DNA of 64,000 nt from Aurifilum marmelostoma (lineage: Eukaryota; Ascomycota; Sordariomycetes; Diaporthales; Cryphonectriaceae): assembly GCA_027559495.1 (NCBI GenBank), contig JAMXSV010000006.1, forward strand, positions 1,302,001-1,366,000, given 5' to 3'. Below, in pieces: positions 41,891 to 55,488 of the stretch; position 1 is the first letter of the stretch; each line of letters begins with the position of its first letter. A program made the translations under genes and the position numbers. Under the pieces are notes generated by a model. It saw only the letters and a list, made by a program, of their open reading frames with translations. It ran no database searches and was not told the origin of the DNA.

Positions 41891-44848
41891 ATGAATCACA
41901 AGCGCAAGACCAGCTCCTCCTCGAGGAGAGGGGGGCATACCGCAGGTAATGACCAGCATCCGGCAAAGAGGAGAAGGTTGCCGTCGGTGAGTTGTGCCCA
42001 TTGTACTTCGTGCTGCTGCAACAGCAACAACCCAGCTTGTCGACCGTAAGCGGTGCATTTACAGTCGTTGTCGGGTTCATGTTCGAGCTGTGCATGTGGG
42101 CGGGGGGAGAAAAATAAGACGCAGAACCAGTGCAGGCATGACTCCGGCATGCCCAATGCCAGCTCGCGCCGAGCGCGTCCCCAGCTCGAGCTCCATTTCT
42201 TCCTCCGTCAAGCCTGGACGGGGCATAGCACAGCTTCGAAACTGCGCCGATGTCATCTGCATCCCGCCCGCCCTCGTCCTGCATCCCGCCGATCATGACT
42301 TAGCCCGTCGCCAAACGAACACAAGGTCAATAACCAACGAGACCGGTTGAATTGCGAAGCGGAATACTATTTGCAACTTAGTGACTGACCAACATGACCT
42401 TTCAAAATAGGACTTCCCTGACCTGATGAAGGGTGAATCCCCCGGGTCAACCTCTGCACACGGCCTACAGTTCCTCGACGCGATACGAAGGACCTCCGAC
42501 AAGCAGTACGTTAAATTTCCGTCTTCCCGTAGCACACCATGGAGCCGGCGCCAAAGTACCCGCTTGCGTCGTCATGACTCGATTCCCAAAACACAATGTC
42601 TTTTACATCCGCGCTTGAGATTCTACGCGACATATCCCTTTCATTCTAACAACAGCTGGTTTTCTTCTTCTTGACAGTAAGCGTGTCGTTGCCGGCGCCT
42701 TTGAATACCTACTACCAAGGGAGGGCAACGAGGATTACTACAGCAAAGTTTCCATGCCCATCTCCCTCCGGGTAATCGAGCGCAAACTACACCGAGAAGA
42801 GTTCGAGAACCTGTCGGAGCTGGAGAGCTGGATCAAGCGCATGGTTGTGAATGCGAAAGAATACTACCCCAAGAACTCCACCACCTTCAACGACGCAGAG
42901 CGCATTAGGAGGGCGGCGAACAGCTGGATGGTCAAGTTCAACCCGGCGTACAGGAAGATCCCAAACTACGCCGTAACCTCGATTCCCATACCCCCCGACT
43001 ACGACGTCGACGCCGAGCTCGCCGTGGAAGACATGCCCCCTAACATCGCTGCTGGAGAGATGCCCGAACGCCCGCCACGGCGCCAGCGCCGGACAGTGGA
43101 AGCAGTTCAAGATGATGCAGAAGGCGAGAACGAGGACGAGGACGAGGACATGCCCGATGCGGATGCCGATGAGGATGTTGGCGAGGACGACGAGGATGCC
43201 GAGGACGATGCTGCTGAAGGGGCCGAAACAGACACAGGACGGGCCTCTGGCCCCCGGATTGTCCTGAAGCGACGAGGAGCGCGCTCTCAAGAGGCTGAGG
43301 ACTCGCCTGCGGCTGGTGAGGACAAAGAAGAGGAGACCCAGGACTCCGAATCATCGTATGAGGGCTTGAGTTTCCAGGAAGCACAAGAGAAAATACTCGA
43401 AACGTTGATGGGCCGTCAAGATGAGGAGTACGTCCAGCTTCTCAGCAAGCCGCCTGTCCTCCCTCGAAGCCAGATTGACTGACAAGGCAGCAGGGACGAG
43501 TGGCCATATTTTGAGCCCTTCATGAACCTCCCTGACAAATCTTTGAAAGACTACTACCAGCTCATCGAAGATCCTATGTCTTTGAAAAAGCTGTGGCGTG
43601 CTGTCAAAGGTATGCAGGGCCGAGGGGGTGCAACAGGGATAAGTCATTTCAAGAGCTGGGCCGCCATGGAAGAGAAGGCCAGCCTGCTCTGGACCAATGC
43701 CTTCTACTACAATGAAGAGGGCAGCGAGATCTCGGAGATGGCGAAAGAGCTCAGGGTAAGCCACAGTCCCCTTGACCTCAGGGCTTCTCCTCTCTAATAT
43801 CTACCAGGACGCATTTTACGAGCAGCTGAACCGCGCGAAGGCGTGTGTAGAGGAGCCTCCCCAGCCGAAGATCAAGCTCCGCGCACCTTCCACCCAGACT
43901 CCCACCGCCGGTCCCGGGAAACCGAAACGCATCACGATACACGTTGGTGGTGGCAGAGAGGACTCTCAGAGCTCACCGGCATCACAAGCGGGCCCATCTG
44001 TCGACTTGACACTGGCGCAACCTGCCGTGAACAGTGGTAGCGCAAAACCGACTCCCGCCGCCACGTCCTTGCCCGCTCCTAGTACAGCTGCTGCTGCTGC
44101 TCCTGCGACCCCAACTGCGGCCGTGAAGCGTGAAGATTCAGCCCGCCAGTCTCCTGCCATCCCTCAGACCAGCAACGGTTACAGCTCAAGCGCCTTCCGC
44201 CCTGTCATGACGCCAGTCAACGGTCATAGCCAACCCCAACAGGCGGGCCTGCCAAATGGCCATGCAACAGCAGCAGCACCAACTCCAGCACCACCGCCAC
44301 CACCACCCGTGCCCCAACACCCTCCCAGGCCACTGTACGACATGACTTATCGAGGCCCAGGCACAAGTAAGTCGAAGTCCATCTCAATCATCATGTAAAG
44401 TACTAATTTTGTCTTCGTCGCAGACGTCAGAGATGCCCTCCTGACCAACCTCTGTATCCGTACGCCGCTGGAGGAAGATGACGATAGGCGCTTCTTCTTC
44501 AACGTTCCTGCCCACCCCAAGCTTCTCCAGCAGTCGCTCACGATGACCCTCGGCCCGACGCAGTGGAAGTTACAGCTCTTGCCCCGCATCTCGCCAGCAC
44601 TCGAGGAGCAGCAGCGGGCCTACAAGTTGTACATCCTGGTCAATGGTCAGATACTCGCCCGCGGAGTGCCCAACCCCCGGGATCCGCCTCATAATGGAGA
44701 GGCGGTGTACAATGCAGCCCTGCATGCGGGAGTGAACACCATCATGGTACACATGATTGCAGCGCTTCCCAAGGGTCAGACTCTGCCGAACGGCTCGGAT
44801 GCTGTGATGGAGAGGATCACAATCTTGGCGAACGTTACAACGCAGTAG
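41891..44848 (+). CDS. rsc4: Tandem-bromodomain chromatin-remodelling subunit (Rsc4-like)
   Basis: A 728-residue nuclear protein with two bromodomains, most like Rsc4 of the RSC chromatin-remodelling complex, which reads acetylated histone tails. Six exons: 41891-41986, 42411-42505, 42678-43427, 43494-43755, 43808-44366 and 44424-44848. The basic N-terminus (HPAKRRRLPS) could be nuclear-targeting. Bromodomain 1 spans about residues 45-145: EYLLPREGNEDYYSKVSMPI and MVVNAKEYYPKNSTTFNDA. A strongly acidic linker follows (DEDEDMPDADADEDVGEDDE). Bromodomain 2 contains WPYFEPFMNLPDKSLKDYYQ and LIEDPMSLKKLW, then LLWTNAFYYNEEGSE. Next come a Pro/Ala-rich region and a C-terminal domain (RRFFFNVPAHPKLLQQSLTM, TQWKLQLLPRIS) matching the Rsc4 tail. 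The first intron is 424 nt. Rsc4 rather than Rsc1/2 is favoured because no BAH domain is visible. Confidence 0.86.
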
Positions 44849-45778
44849 AGCTGCGGCATCTGGTCTGAGGGGGAATGCATCGGTCATTGTGAGTTTGTTG
44901 GGCACTATCTCGGGATTGAGGGGGAAAGGGGTGGGCTCTAGGCGCCTTGTTCCTGTTGTTGCAGGTGTTATTTCCTGGCTAGCCACATTGTACCTTTGAT
45001 AATGTGTGGGAACGGTTGCTGGGGTTGGCCGTGATAAAAGCCATCCGAAGGAAGCGGATATGTACTCGTTTGCAGTGGTTGATGACTGGAGTTTCAGGTA
45101 CAGCCTTCCCGGGTGTGGACCTGGCAGCATTGGACATTACGCTGCGCAGGTGTTAAGGAAGTATGATGAGCAGGATGCTTGATCTACAGGCAAGTAAGAA
45201 TAGTTATCATGGCAGGCAGTGTGTTCTATACACCTCGCTAGTGTATACATTTCAGAATATTTCATCACAGGATGGCGCCATGGTTGGAGAACTCAAACGA
45301 CGGCCAGGCTGATACCACCGAGGTAATATAAAAACATAAAAAAAAAAAAAATCTCTATCCGCATGATCTAAATAACAAGCTTGTATAATTGTGGACGGCG
45401 CGATTCTCCGCTGTCGAGTCCTTCTCGCGTTGACGAGACGGCAGAGGAGGGCGCCGGCCAGAACCTCCGCCCCTCCTGCAGAAGTACGAATGTGCCGTGC
45501 CATTGCTAATGCGAGGGCTCCGATAAGATAAGCAGTAACCAGGATTGGACGGACTACCCTGGCGCCCGTGCACGGCGAGTTCAAAAAATTCTGCTCCCAG
45601 CCGTTTGAGTTGCCCCACGTTTTTTTTTTCCCAGCGACCCAAAATCCCATCAGCGGCCAGCCTTAAAAAAAAAACCTTCCTACTGCCGCAGCCCTTCTCT
45701 CCTCCTTCCTGTTGTCAACCCTCAACCACCTTTCCATTTCCTTCTTCTCCCCTAGATTCCATTCAGACCACATTCAAA
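44849..45778. promoter_or_regulatory. Intergenic region with pyrimidine-rich SSB promoter
   Basis: 930 nt between the RSC4-like stop and the SSB start. An A14 run lies at 45338-45351. The last ~110 nt before SSB are C/T-rich (cccttctctcctcc, cttcttctcccc), a pattern common upstream of strongly expressed fungal translation genes, and the start context CAAAATGGCC is favourable. Transcription start sites were not identified. Confidence 0.5.
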
Positions 45779-47911
45779 ATGGCCGAGGAAGTCTACGACG
45801 GTGCCATTGGCATTGATCTGGGTAGGTTCTCGCATCGCCCCCCGCGCTGGCACTTCGCGGCGTCTCGTCGCTGTGCAACAAAAGAGATGCTGTCGCCGTC
45901 CTCGCGCAACAGGATTCGCAGGGACCATAGTCACTGACTTTTTTCATCTTCCCAACAGGTACCACCTACTCCTGCGTGGCCACCTACGAGGGCAACAATG
46001 TCGAGATCATCGCCAACGAGCAGGGTTCTTTCACCACCCCTTCGTTCGTCTCTTTCACCGAGCAGGAGCGGTTAATCGGTGAGGCTGCCAAGAACCAGGC
46101 GGCTATGAACCCCGTCAACACCGTCTTCGATGTCAAGTAGGTTGCACTCGGGCAAACGCTCGCCATCCCGTCAGCAAGCAAGCAGTACAGGTTCTGATGA
46201 TAGCATTCTGCAGGCGTCTGATCGGTCGCCGCTTCGATGACCCCACTGTCAAGAAGGACATGGAGTCGTGGCCCTTCAAGGTCGTCGACGACGAGGGCAA
46301 CCCCAAGGTTCAGGTCGAGTACCTGGGCGAGACCAAGCAGTTCTCTCCTCAGGAGATCTCTGCCATGGTCCTTGTCAAGGTACGTCCCGCTTTGCTTATG
46401 TGGCGATGTCTGCAGGCACAGGCGCTAATGATTTTTCTTCCAACGCCACACAGATGAAGGAGATTGCCGAGGTCAAGCTGGGCAAGAAGGTCGAGAAGGC
46501 CGTCATCACCGTCCCTGCCTACTTCAACGACAACCAGCGTCAGGCCACCAAGGATGCTGGATCCATCTCCGGCCTTAACGTCCTGCGTATCATCAACGAG
46601 CCCACCGCCGCTGCCATTGCCTACGGTCTTGGCTCCAACAAGTCCAACAAGGAGCGCAACGTCCTCATCTACGATCTGGGTGGTGGTACCTTCGATGTCT
46701 CCCTGCTCAACATCCAGGGTGGCGTCTTCACCGTCAAGGCTACTGCCGGTGATACCCACCTGGGTGGTCAGGACTTTGACACCAACCTCCTGGATCACTG
46801 CAAGAAGGAGTTCTCTCGCAAGACCAAGAAGGATCTGTCCGGCGATGCCCGTGCCCTGCGTCGTCTCCGCACTGCTTGCGAGCGTGCCAAGCGTACCCTG
46901 TCCAGCGGTGCTCAGGCCACCATTGAGATCGACTCTCTCTTCGACGGCGAGGATTTCAACATGCAGATCACCCGTGCCCGTTTCGAGGACCTCAACGCCA
47001 AGGCCTTCACCGGCACTCTCGACCCCGTCACCCAGGTCCTCAAGGATGCCAACATCGAGAAGTCCGCCGTCGACGAGATCGTCCTTGTCGGTGGCTCCAC
47101 CCGTATTCCCAAGATCCAGAAGCTCCTGAGCGACTACTTCGACGGCAAGAAGCTCGAGAAGTCCATCAACCCCGATGAGGCTGTTGCCTACGGTGCTGCC
47201 GTCCAGGCCGGTATCCTCTCCGGCAAGGCTACCTCTGCCGACACCTCCGACCTCCTCCTGCTGGATGTCGTCCCCCTGTCCCTGGGTGTGGCCATGGAGG
47301 GCAACATCTTTGCTCCCGTCGTTGCTCGTGGGCAGACGGTTCCGACACTGAAGAAGAGAACCTTCACCACTGTTGCCGACAACCAACAGACCGTTCAGTT
47401 CCCCGTTTATCAGGGTGAGCGTGTCAACTGCGAGGACAACACCTCTCTGGGTGAATTCACCCTGGCTCCTATCCCACCCATGAAGGCTGGTGAGCCCGTC
47501 CTCGAGGTCGTCTTCGAGGTCGACGTCAACGGTATCCTGAAGGTCACCGCCACCGAGAAGACCTCCGGCCGCAGCGCCAACATCACCATCTCCAACTCTG
47601 TCGGCAAGCTCTCCAGCTCCGAGATCGAGAACATGATCAACGACGCCGAGAAGTTCAAGTCCAACGACGAGGCCTTCAGCAAGCGCTTCGAGGCCAAGCA
47701 GCAGCTCGAGTCTTACGTCACCCGTGTCGAGGATATCATCTCTGACCCGACCCTGTCTCTGAAGCTGAAGCGCGGCCAGAAGGAGAAGATCGAGCAGACC
47801 CTGAGCGAGGCCATGTCCCAGCTCGAGCTCGAGGACTCCACTGCCGAGGACCTGAAGAAGAAGGAGCTGGCCCTGAAGAGGCTCGTGACCAAGGCCATGT
47901 CCTCCCGATAA
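45779..47911 (+). CDS. SSB1: Ribosome-associated Hsp70 chaperone Ssb
   Basis: Ssb is the fungal-specific cytosolic Hsp70 that binds nascent chains at the ribosome exit with the RAC co-chaperone. Exons 45779-45821, 45959-46136, 46214-46379 and 46454-47911 give 614 residues, the normal length. Hsp70 signatures: GAIGIDLGTTYSCVATYEGN, VLIYDLGGGTFDVSLL and IVLVGGSTRIPKIQKLLSDY. The C-terminus ends ALKRLVTKAMSSR without EEVD, and GSISGLNVLRIINEPTAAAI with GGVFTVKATAGDTHLGG fits Ssb rather than Ssa. Codon use is strongly biased (GTC, AAG, CTC, CGT), as expected for an abundant protein. Introns cluster at the 5' end. Open frames of over 500 codons on the opposite strand are shadows of this bias. Confidence 0.97.
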
Positions 47912-48824
47912 GCGTCTCGCAGCCACGCTCCGCTCTCGCTCTTTTCGTGCCAAGATATATGATGATCTTGGTTCACTCTGTACGACACCTCACGATACCA
48001 TGACGGGGAGTGGAAAGAGGGGATAGTTGGGTTATCTCAGGTGAAAAAAAAAAAAAAGCAATTGACGAGACCGTCCCAAGTCTTGCACTTTTGGGGATGG
48101 TCCTCGGGGAAGGCAGTTGAAAACGGAAGGTTTTGCACGTCTCATCTCATCGTTTCCTCGTCTGGGGAATGCAGTCTATTTACCCAGCAGACTGTGAGGG
48201 TAATGACACTGATCAATTCGTTGATGGTCGAGTGGTCGAGGATTGAGGTCACTTCAAAAGTCACCTTCTACCTCGTTTCTTTTTTCCCGTTGAGGAGGTG
48301 CTATTGCACTCACTCTTTATGACGACGTTGCTTGAGCAACTACAAGTAGACTTGGGTTGAAAAGGCTACTAAAATTGAATGGTACACTGATTTGATTGAC
48401 TCTTGAAAGTCCATTACATTTGTGAATCACAAGCTTCTGCATTCTATTGTTGACAATGTTGATGTGCACAGCTGTGGTAGGCCTTCCTCTTTTGATACCA
48501 GTACCTAGTACAGGCTGTTGAAGGGAAGAACGAAAGGTGAAGTAAGAGTAATAAGGAAGATCTGGAATCAGTAACAAGCATGTATCCAGCCCTACCAGTG
48601 CTGCTTTTATTCGCAGTGGGATTACCCCATGGTTTAAAATATAACCTGGCTCACAGAGCATACTGCCAGCTTAGTCAGCTAGTGAGATACTGTCTAAGTG
48701 AGCGTCAGTGCTTTTGACAATGAGGTACCAACAATCCCCACCTCTCCTCAGACACCAACAACTTCCCTCTTGAGAGCACTTAGGACGGAATTTACTCTCT
48801 TGAAACCAGCTACAAGTCTGCAAC
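47912..48824. other. Intergenic region
   Basis: Holds the SSB 3' UTR and the upstream region of the next gene. An A14 run lies at 48044-48057. No gene supported. Confidence 0.45.
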
Positions 48825-49661
48825 ATGGCTGAGCATCGGACATTTGACTATTTCTTCGACCTCCCAGGAGAGCTGCGGGAACAGATCCTCGGCTACCTCC
48901 TCATCAAAAGCCACGGCATCAGCCTCGGCTCGATGCCCGGTATAGTCCCCTCCAAAGCAGATAACCTCGAGATAGATGATACGTACGAGCATCTCGATCC
49001 GGATGGAATACCTGTATGGCATCTCAACTACTTCCTCGTCAACCAGACCTTCAATAAAGAGGCAACAGCTATCTACTTCCGCGAGAATGTCTTCCATATG
49101 GTCGCCACCGGGCGAAAGTACCTACCCACTCCGGACAGCCTAGTTGGCACACCAGAACATTTCTTCGAGGGGCGATCCAGGAGGGCCTTCCTACCATCGC
49201 CAGGCGAGGCCGTGCTTAACAGACCCGAGTACGCCGGCGCGCGCCGGCGGATCCGGAAGGTCGTGCTGTACATCCAGCGGCCGCGCGGGTCTCTCGAGAG
49301 AGACATCTTCGACCCGCTTCTGGATATGATCCTCGCGGGCGGACTCAAGAGCCTGGATGTCAGGATCAGCTGGTTCGGCCCGCGTGGGGCAAACCTGCTC
49401 TCATGCGCTCCACTGCGGTCATTGTACCGTGTGTTGAGCGATCCGGACCTGCATGACGTGAGGCTAAGAGTCCCCGCGAGGGCTCACGAGCAGGTGTGGT
49501 GTCCTTTTCACGAAGTAAGCGGTGATGAACATAAGTGTCGCAGGACGAAGATGGTCGAGAAGCAGGGCAGGATGGCCGGGTGGGTAGATATCGATGTCGA
49601 AAGGCTGATCGAAGCGCACCGCGGACCGGAAGACCAGCCGAGGATCTTCAAAATTGGCTGA
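48825..49661 (+). CDS. Hypothetical fungal protein, F-box/2EXR-like
   Basis: A 278-residue, single-exon protein that I place only loosely. The N-terminus FDYFFDLPGELREQILGYLL resembles the F-box-like or 2EXR motif that opens many fungal proteins of this size (the LPxEL/R..I/L...L pattern). Next come HLNYFLVNQTFNKEATAIYF, typical of the region where these proteins continue with LLxVNRQ-like sequence, and a C-terminal domain with RKVVLYIQRPRG and GGLKSLDVRISWFG. If a true F-box, it would recruit substrates to an SCF ubiquitin ligase, but many family members have no known role. No signal peptide or membrane segment is visible. It is followed by a long gene-poor stretch. Confidence 0.68.
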   Translation: MAEHRTFDYFFDLPGELREQILGYLLIKSHGISLGSMPGIVPSKADNLEIDDTYEHLDPDGIPVWHLNYFLVNQTFNKEATAIYFRENVFHMVATGRKYLPTPDSLVGTPEHFFEGRSRRAFLPSPGEAVLNRPEYAGARRRIRKVVLYIQRPRGSLERDIFDPLLDMILAGGLKSLDVRISWFGPRGANLLSCAPLRSLYRVLSDPDLHDVRLRVPARAHEQVWCPFHEVSGDEHKCRRTKMVEKQGRMAGWVDIDVERLIEAHRGPEDQPRIFKIG

Positions 49662-52600
49662 TGGGTCCCGAGCACGCCCCCGATTCGGTTTGGCAGAATG
49701 ACAATCCTCACATCCCTAGCTCAGCATATAATCGAAGGCGCTTCTTACTTCTAGGAAGAGAGTCTGGGCAAAGTCAGCAGTGCATGGTCGGACGTTATTG
49801 CTGTGCCATTTCTTGCAAGCCACAGCGACTGCTACCAGCAGATCATACTTGGTCAAATCCAGTACATCGAATTGCTGTGTTTATTCGTCCCCTTGAGACA
49901 AGGCTATCTATTTGGTGCACCAACTGACTTTACTCCAAAGCAGAATATCATGTGGCGTTCCTCCTTTTGGCTGACTACAGATTTTCTGGTCATGACATTG
50001 TTCGCACTAGCTGAACATTTACAACCATATTGAAAGTAAAGATGTATTGGCCTTGTATTTATTGTTAGTAGGGCAATGATATAATATATAGGCTTCTCTT
50101 ACCTGACAGTGGAGGATGCCTTCTTATTTCGCCTTGTGGTTTCTTGGCCTGGCAAGGAATTTTCACAGGGAGGTTGCATGTAGCAGTCAGTATATTCTGA
50201 TTATACACCGTTCCATTCTCTTTGTGACAACATGTTATGTGAGCTTCACACAAGTCCCTTCTGGCTTCAATGACTGTCTGCATTGACAGCAGCAGCACAT
50301 CACATTGCACAATTGATGCTGCAAGTGACTCCTGCACTGCTGCCATTCACATGCAGCTATTTGTCTCTCTTGACTCCTTAATCATCTATTCCTAGGTACA
50401 TGAAATCTGTCGAACTCTTACTATAAATACAGCCTTTAATTCCACCAACCCTCTTCTACAATTATCCTCTTGGCAGAATCATCAGCTCCTCCAGACCAGC
50501 GAAAAGACAGCAGAGGGTTGGGTATCGAGGCCTCTGCAAAATTTGAGAGGCGCCCTTCAATGATTTCTCTGTCTGTCTCGCTCTATGCACAAGAGGCAGA
50601 TATCAAGGCCTCGGACAGAGCGCATGGAATCACGACCACTCAGGATGCTATGGAACTGACCTATACAAAGTGCTTCCTTCTGGTGTCGTGCAGCTGCGAG
50701 TATCTCTCGATGGGGCATCACACTTCCTGAGTAGCCAACAGCAATCATTGTGTCAGCACAATGCTCCGCTATTCCCTCTGGCTCCGCAGCCCACTACATC
50801 TTGAGCAGTGCCGTCGAGCGCAAAATGTCCGCGGCGGGTCGATTCGCATTCTCCCTCAGGCGACCGGGCCCGGCCCATTATATTCCTCAATGCGGCAGCG
50901 TCCTGAGGTGGTATTTTGATTCTTATCTTGGCGGGCTTATTCTGCCTTGCACTGTGGCTATCTCCTATTGGGCAGTCAAGGTGATTGGCGAGCACTGTTC
51001 TCTGTGGTCGTGAAGACGAACGCAGCGAGTTTATTTCAGTCGGTCTCTGTCGGTTCCTCGCAATATAAGAAGCTCTCCACGGCCTATCGTGGCTCTCCGT
51101 GAGATGCCAGCCTCCAACTATGAGTCTTTCACGACGGCCATACAGCAGTACCAGACACAACTGATCACGCAATCGATGCAACCCCGATGACCAGAGACGG
51201 AAGTGCTCAATGGACAATGGGAATGGTGTAGGGTACACGGAAAGTCCAGACCTTCATCTCATGTCTTGCCCTATTTCGGAGGGTAGCCTCGAAGTAATGA
51301 GTATGAACCAACGGACTGGTAGGCTGTATCGGCTATGATATCTTTGGCCGCACGCCCACCGATCTCTCAACAACCGGAGATCTTCCGCAAATACTGGAGG
51401 AAGGCTTCGGCATGGCGAGCAATACTGGTCCACGTATGAAGCGGGCAGACAATTGCCTGGCCTTGCTCTCCAGCATAATCCCGACCTTAGGCTTGCTGGC
51501 CTGATGCGCCCCACAGTCCACCAGTGCTGCTGCTATAATATCGGACAGGGCTACCGGGTGCCCTGCTTCTGTTGCCTTTCATAATTGCTCAGCTGTTGGG
51601 CACGAATCCGAATCAGGAGAGCACTCCCCTCCATTACAGGAGATTGGGCTGTTCAAGCCATGGTCCGTTTGGTTGCTCCCTCCATCTTTCCTCTCTTGCC
51701 TCGAGCCTTGCACAGTCCTCTGGCATTCCTGAGAGCGTCACGCCGACTTTCCCATTTTCGAATCTATCCAGATATCCTTCAACTGCCCTCCATGGAATCA
51801 TTGGGACAAGGCAAAAGCGCTCAACGGAGAGCAAAGGCGCTTCGAAACCGCCCTTACTGCTGGGACCTGTCAATTCACATGTTCCTGGCCTGGCCGAAAA
51901 GATGGAGCTCACAATCCGTTCGCCTCTGATTGCAGGCACTTCGGGCCTTCAGCTCCCAAATACGACTATGGAGATCATGAAGGCCCTCCATTTAATCATG
52001 GGCACTTGGAATGAAAGCAGAAAAAAGTAGCCCCCGCACGCTGCTGATATCAGAGGAGCCTCGTGGGGGGTGAAGCAGCTCACGGAGCAGCGATCGCACA
52101 TGAGGATCATCGAAGGCCATATTTGAAGGGGCATATGTTCAACTTGGGTGCTAATTACCTCTCATTATTCTGCCTTCGAGGCCGTCGGTCAGCCATATGG
52201 TGAGGTTTGCCCGCGGGGCTATCAATACCATCGGCACTGTGGACACCATATGGAGGATTTTGGTGCTTTTCGAGCAGCTCACAATCTGACAAGATCTAAA
52301 GCGTCATATGGACTGCAGAGAATCCTATTCTGCGTGTTGCGGCCATAATCACATCCAGAGGTTCCAGAAAATGGTCAAGTCCCCGAGATCAGGCTATTGT
52401 CATTTCTACGAATGTTCGTATTTGCAGACGAGACACAGCCACTCATCTAACAATGCCAAAAAGCCTAGGTGTTTGTTGCTCTTGCTTGCTGGAACCTGCA
52501 ATATGGATCAAAATCACACGGGGGGGGGGGGTCCCATTGTTGTGCGACCTGACACCGCTGGCCCAAGCTTGGGTACTGATGGACCAGACTGAGGGGCCTC

Positions 52601-54355
52601 GCGAGCACCCGACGGTGCACAGTCAGGAGAGCTCCCACCTAGATGTTGAAATCCGGAATCTGGTGGTGGCTCCTCAGTGGAAGAGAACACATGGGCGGGT
52701 ATTCTTGGCTGCTAATAGCATCAACATCCAAGGACCGGCCCAGCCTAGAGTGAACATACCCATATCAACAATAAAGTCTCAACTTAACAATCAAATCAAG
52801 TGGTCAATACCAATCACATAGACAAAGTTCCCAGCGTGGCTTCTCTGATTCAAAAATACTCACTGCAACTGGCTCGCTGGAGACTACTTGATGCTCACGT
52901 TATGATTTTTGCTCTGTCACTGACTTGTTCCCATCTTTTCTTTAGAGAGACGCTTTGATTTACTAGTTGTCTGGAGCTGAAGTGACTATGTCTCATCATG
53001 TGATGCCCTAGGAGATGATGGGTCATGTCAAGTGATGAGCTTCGCCAACAGGACAGCAACAAGACATAATCTTGTAGCCTTGCAAGCCACGTCCGACTAC
53101 ATACACTATTGTGGCCTTAAGAGCGGGGCACTATACACCAATGAAGCCTTGGGCTATAGACGGAAGGAAGTCGGAGGACGCTGCGCCCAGTACTGGTGAG
53201 ATCCTTGAAGGAGCAGTAGAACGCCGGCTCAAACATCAGTTAATCGCACATGTGCATGGGCGCTCTGAAAGAAGACTAGGACACTAAACAGGTAAGAAGA
53301 TACACTCGATGACACTATAGTCCAGGTGCCACGACTTAAAGCAAGCGCATGGAGAAGACCTTTCGGGCGCCATTCTTCTGTCCATGACATCCAGACTCCT
53401 GTAGCCAACAGCTAGATGCTACCTACAAACGTTCCCAGAATTTGACGAACCCAACTCAACCCCGCCCTACAAATGATAACAGAGGCCAACACAAAAATCA
53501 GGGTACAAAGCACTCTCCCAAAAGGGCTAATTAATTAAGCAAGAAGCCCACTCTCAAACGCCCGAGCGCCGCCCCCCCGGAGCGGTCCGAGACAGCCTTG
53601 CGAGAAAATGCTCCGCCTGCAGCGACGGCGTCTTGGCGGCGAGGGCAAATCCCATCGCATCTATTTGTTGACTGAGCGAGCCCCTGGGAATGTTTCCACT
53701 GTGGTTGGCGGGGGAGAAATCTGGGTAGCCAAGAAGCCAAGAGGGTCTGATCGGAGGAAGCTCGTGTTGGCAGGCGAGAACAAAGCTCCTACGGCAAGCG
53801 GATCTGCAGAGAGCAAGCAGGGGAGGTCGATCATCCGCATGTCTCACTCAGCTGTGTGCTTGGCTGCGACGCCTCGAGACTAAAGAAGACGCGCCAACTT
53901 TTGTTTTTCTCGGAGAATGAGAAATCGTAAAGCGCAGAAACGACGAGGCGTGTTGTTTGGGCCGCCTGTCTCCGCGGAGATTTGGTCCAGTCGTCCTCTC
54001 GGCGCCGGGCGGCAATCTCGTACCTCCGCCCGCCCGGCGCCCAGAACAATGGCAATGTGTAAGCAGCCAACTTACATCGAACCAAAGCTTTTCGGCTCGC
54101 TCTCCAAAACATGCAGCAGAGACACAGCACCACCCCTGCTCCCGGACGGCGACCTCCGGCCGTAGCATCCGGGTGCTGCACGCCGGATGCCAGATTCTCT
54201 CCTGATGCCTCTTGAATTAACCAATGTTGGTTTTTGGCTCTTCATAGTCCAGCCTATGGGATATGCGGATTGGGTTGAGGATGGGAAAGGGGGGGTTGGT
54301 TAGGTTCGCACTACAACGCGTCGTAACTCTCTGGCGGAAACTGCGAGGCTAAGAC

Positions 54356-54388
54356 GTGTGTGTGTGTGTGTGTGGTGTGTGGTGTGTG
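54356..54388. repeat. GT microsatellite (interrupted)
   Basis: A run of GT dinucleotides interrupted by extra G residues, directly read from the sequence. Its purine-rich right flank leads into several long G runs at 54502-54664. Confidence 0.8.
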
Positions 54389-54645
54389 AGACAACGTGAT
54401 GATGATCATCATCCCTTCTTGGTACGACGCGACCAAAGGGTTTGAGGCGAGCAAGTGGCGGCCGTGCGAGCCGGGCAGCGACTTGGCCATGCTCCTATTA
54501 TGGGGGGGGGGGAGGAAAAGGGGGGTGATGTGCAGCTCTGGTCTCACAGACCTTGGCGGAGAATTGAGAAGAAGACTTCGTCTCGTTGATCAAGACCTCG
54601 CCGCTTCTATTGCGACAAAGCGAGTCGCAGTAATCTTTGGTTGGT

Positions 54646-54664
54646 GGGGGGGGGGGGGGGGGGG
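54646..54664. repeat. G19 homopolymer
   Basis: Nineteen consecutive G residues on the plus strand, the longest G/C homopolymer in the window. It could seed quadruplex structure and is also prone to length error in assembly. Confidence 0.85.
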
Positions 54665-55488
54665 AAAGGGCATTTACGCCCTGCATATTGTGGACTGCTC
54701 CTGTCTGGCGTGGCCAGTCGCTGGAGAGGGGACGTGGGGTGCGACCACCTCATCTGCATGCACATGCATGCATGGCGACCTCGCACGCTCGAGCGGTGAG
54801 TTTTGATCTGTGGACGAGAGGATATCTGTTTTCAGGATGAGATTTGCTATCCATGGTCTAGTTATTTGCTGCTGCTGCCGCCTGCGATTCCATATTTCAT
54901 GTTGGAAATCCACGCGTGACGATGGCAAAGACGATTTCCGGAATTGACGAGGAGAAATTGAGCATAATCCCAAGAGCCCCGTCACCTAGTGTCTCCTTAA
55001 GAGTATTTGGGGACCATGACTATGAGGATAGGTTCATTTCCTAACTTATGAACTAACTATGACAAAATGCCCAGTAGTCAGTAAGTCATGACGGAAGAGA
55101 GAAGACAAATTGTCCTCCCTGGAAATCCAGACCCGCTATTCCCCCTTTTTTTTTGGACCTCTTTTTTTTTTTTTTTTTCTTGTGAGTTTTCACATTGCTT
55201 GACAAATGGAATCGTGATAGACCAATTCCCCGCCGACACCCGAGATAGTTCCGTCAAGAGAAAACTTCTACCAGACCAAAAAAGAAAGAGAGAAAAAAAA
55301 AGGAGCAATTGCCGCGTCGCTGGAGTCAGACCCATCTAATGTGGTCGGTCGTGCATCGTGCGGACGAACGACCGACCGGACCGGGTGAGTGGATGGATTA
55401 ATGGATTGGTCTTTGATCGCACTCCATCCGGAGGTAGTGATAGTTGTCTTCTGCGTGCGTGTATGCGTCGAGAGGCGGAGAAAGAGTC

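Larger units (their letters stand above)
49662..55488. other. Gene-poor region (about 5.8 kb)
   Basis: No coding region could be supported: open frames are short, overlap each other on both strands and lack domains. Contents noted: G12 at 52520-52531, G11 at 54502-54512, G19 at 54646-54664, T17 at 55162-55178 and a GT microsatellite at 54356-54388. Parts look AT-rich and possibly decayed, but no transposon ends, reverse transcriptase or transposase motif was recognised. Confidence 0.5.

Noticed and set aside
46349..47953. 534-codon open frame antisense to SSB
   Set aside because: Strong codon bias of SSB leaves the reverse frame open; the translation is repetitive Leu/Gly/Asp without domains.
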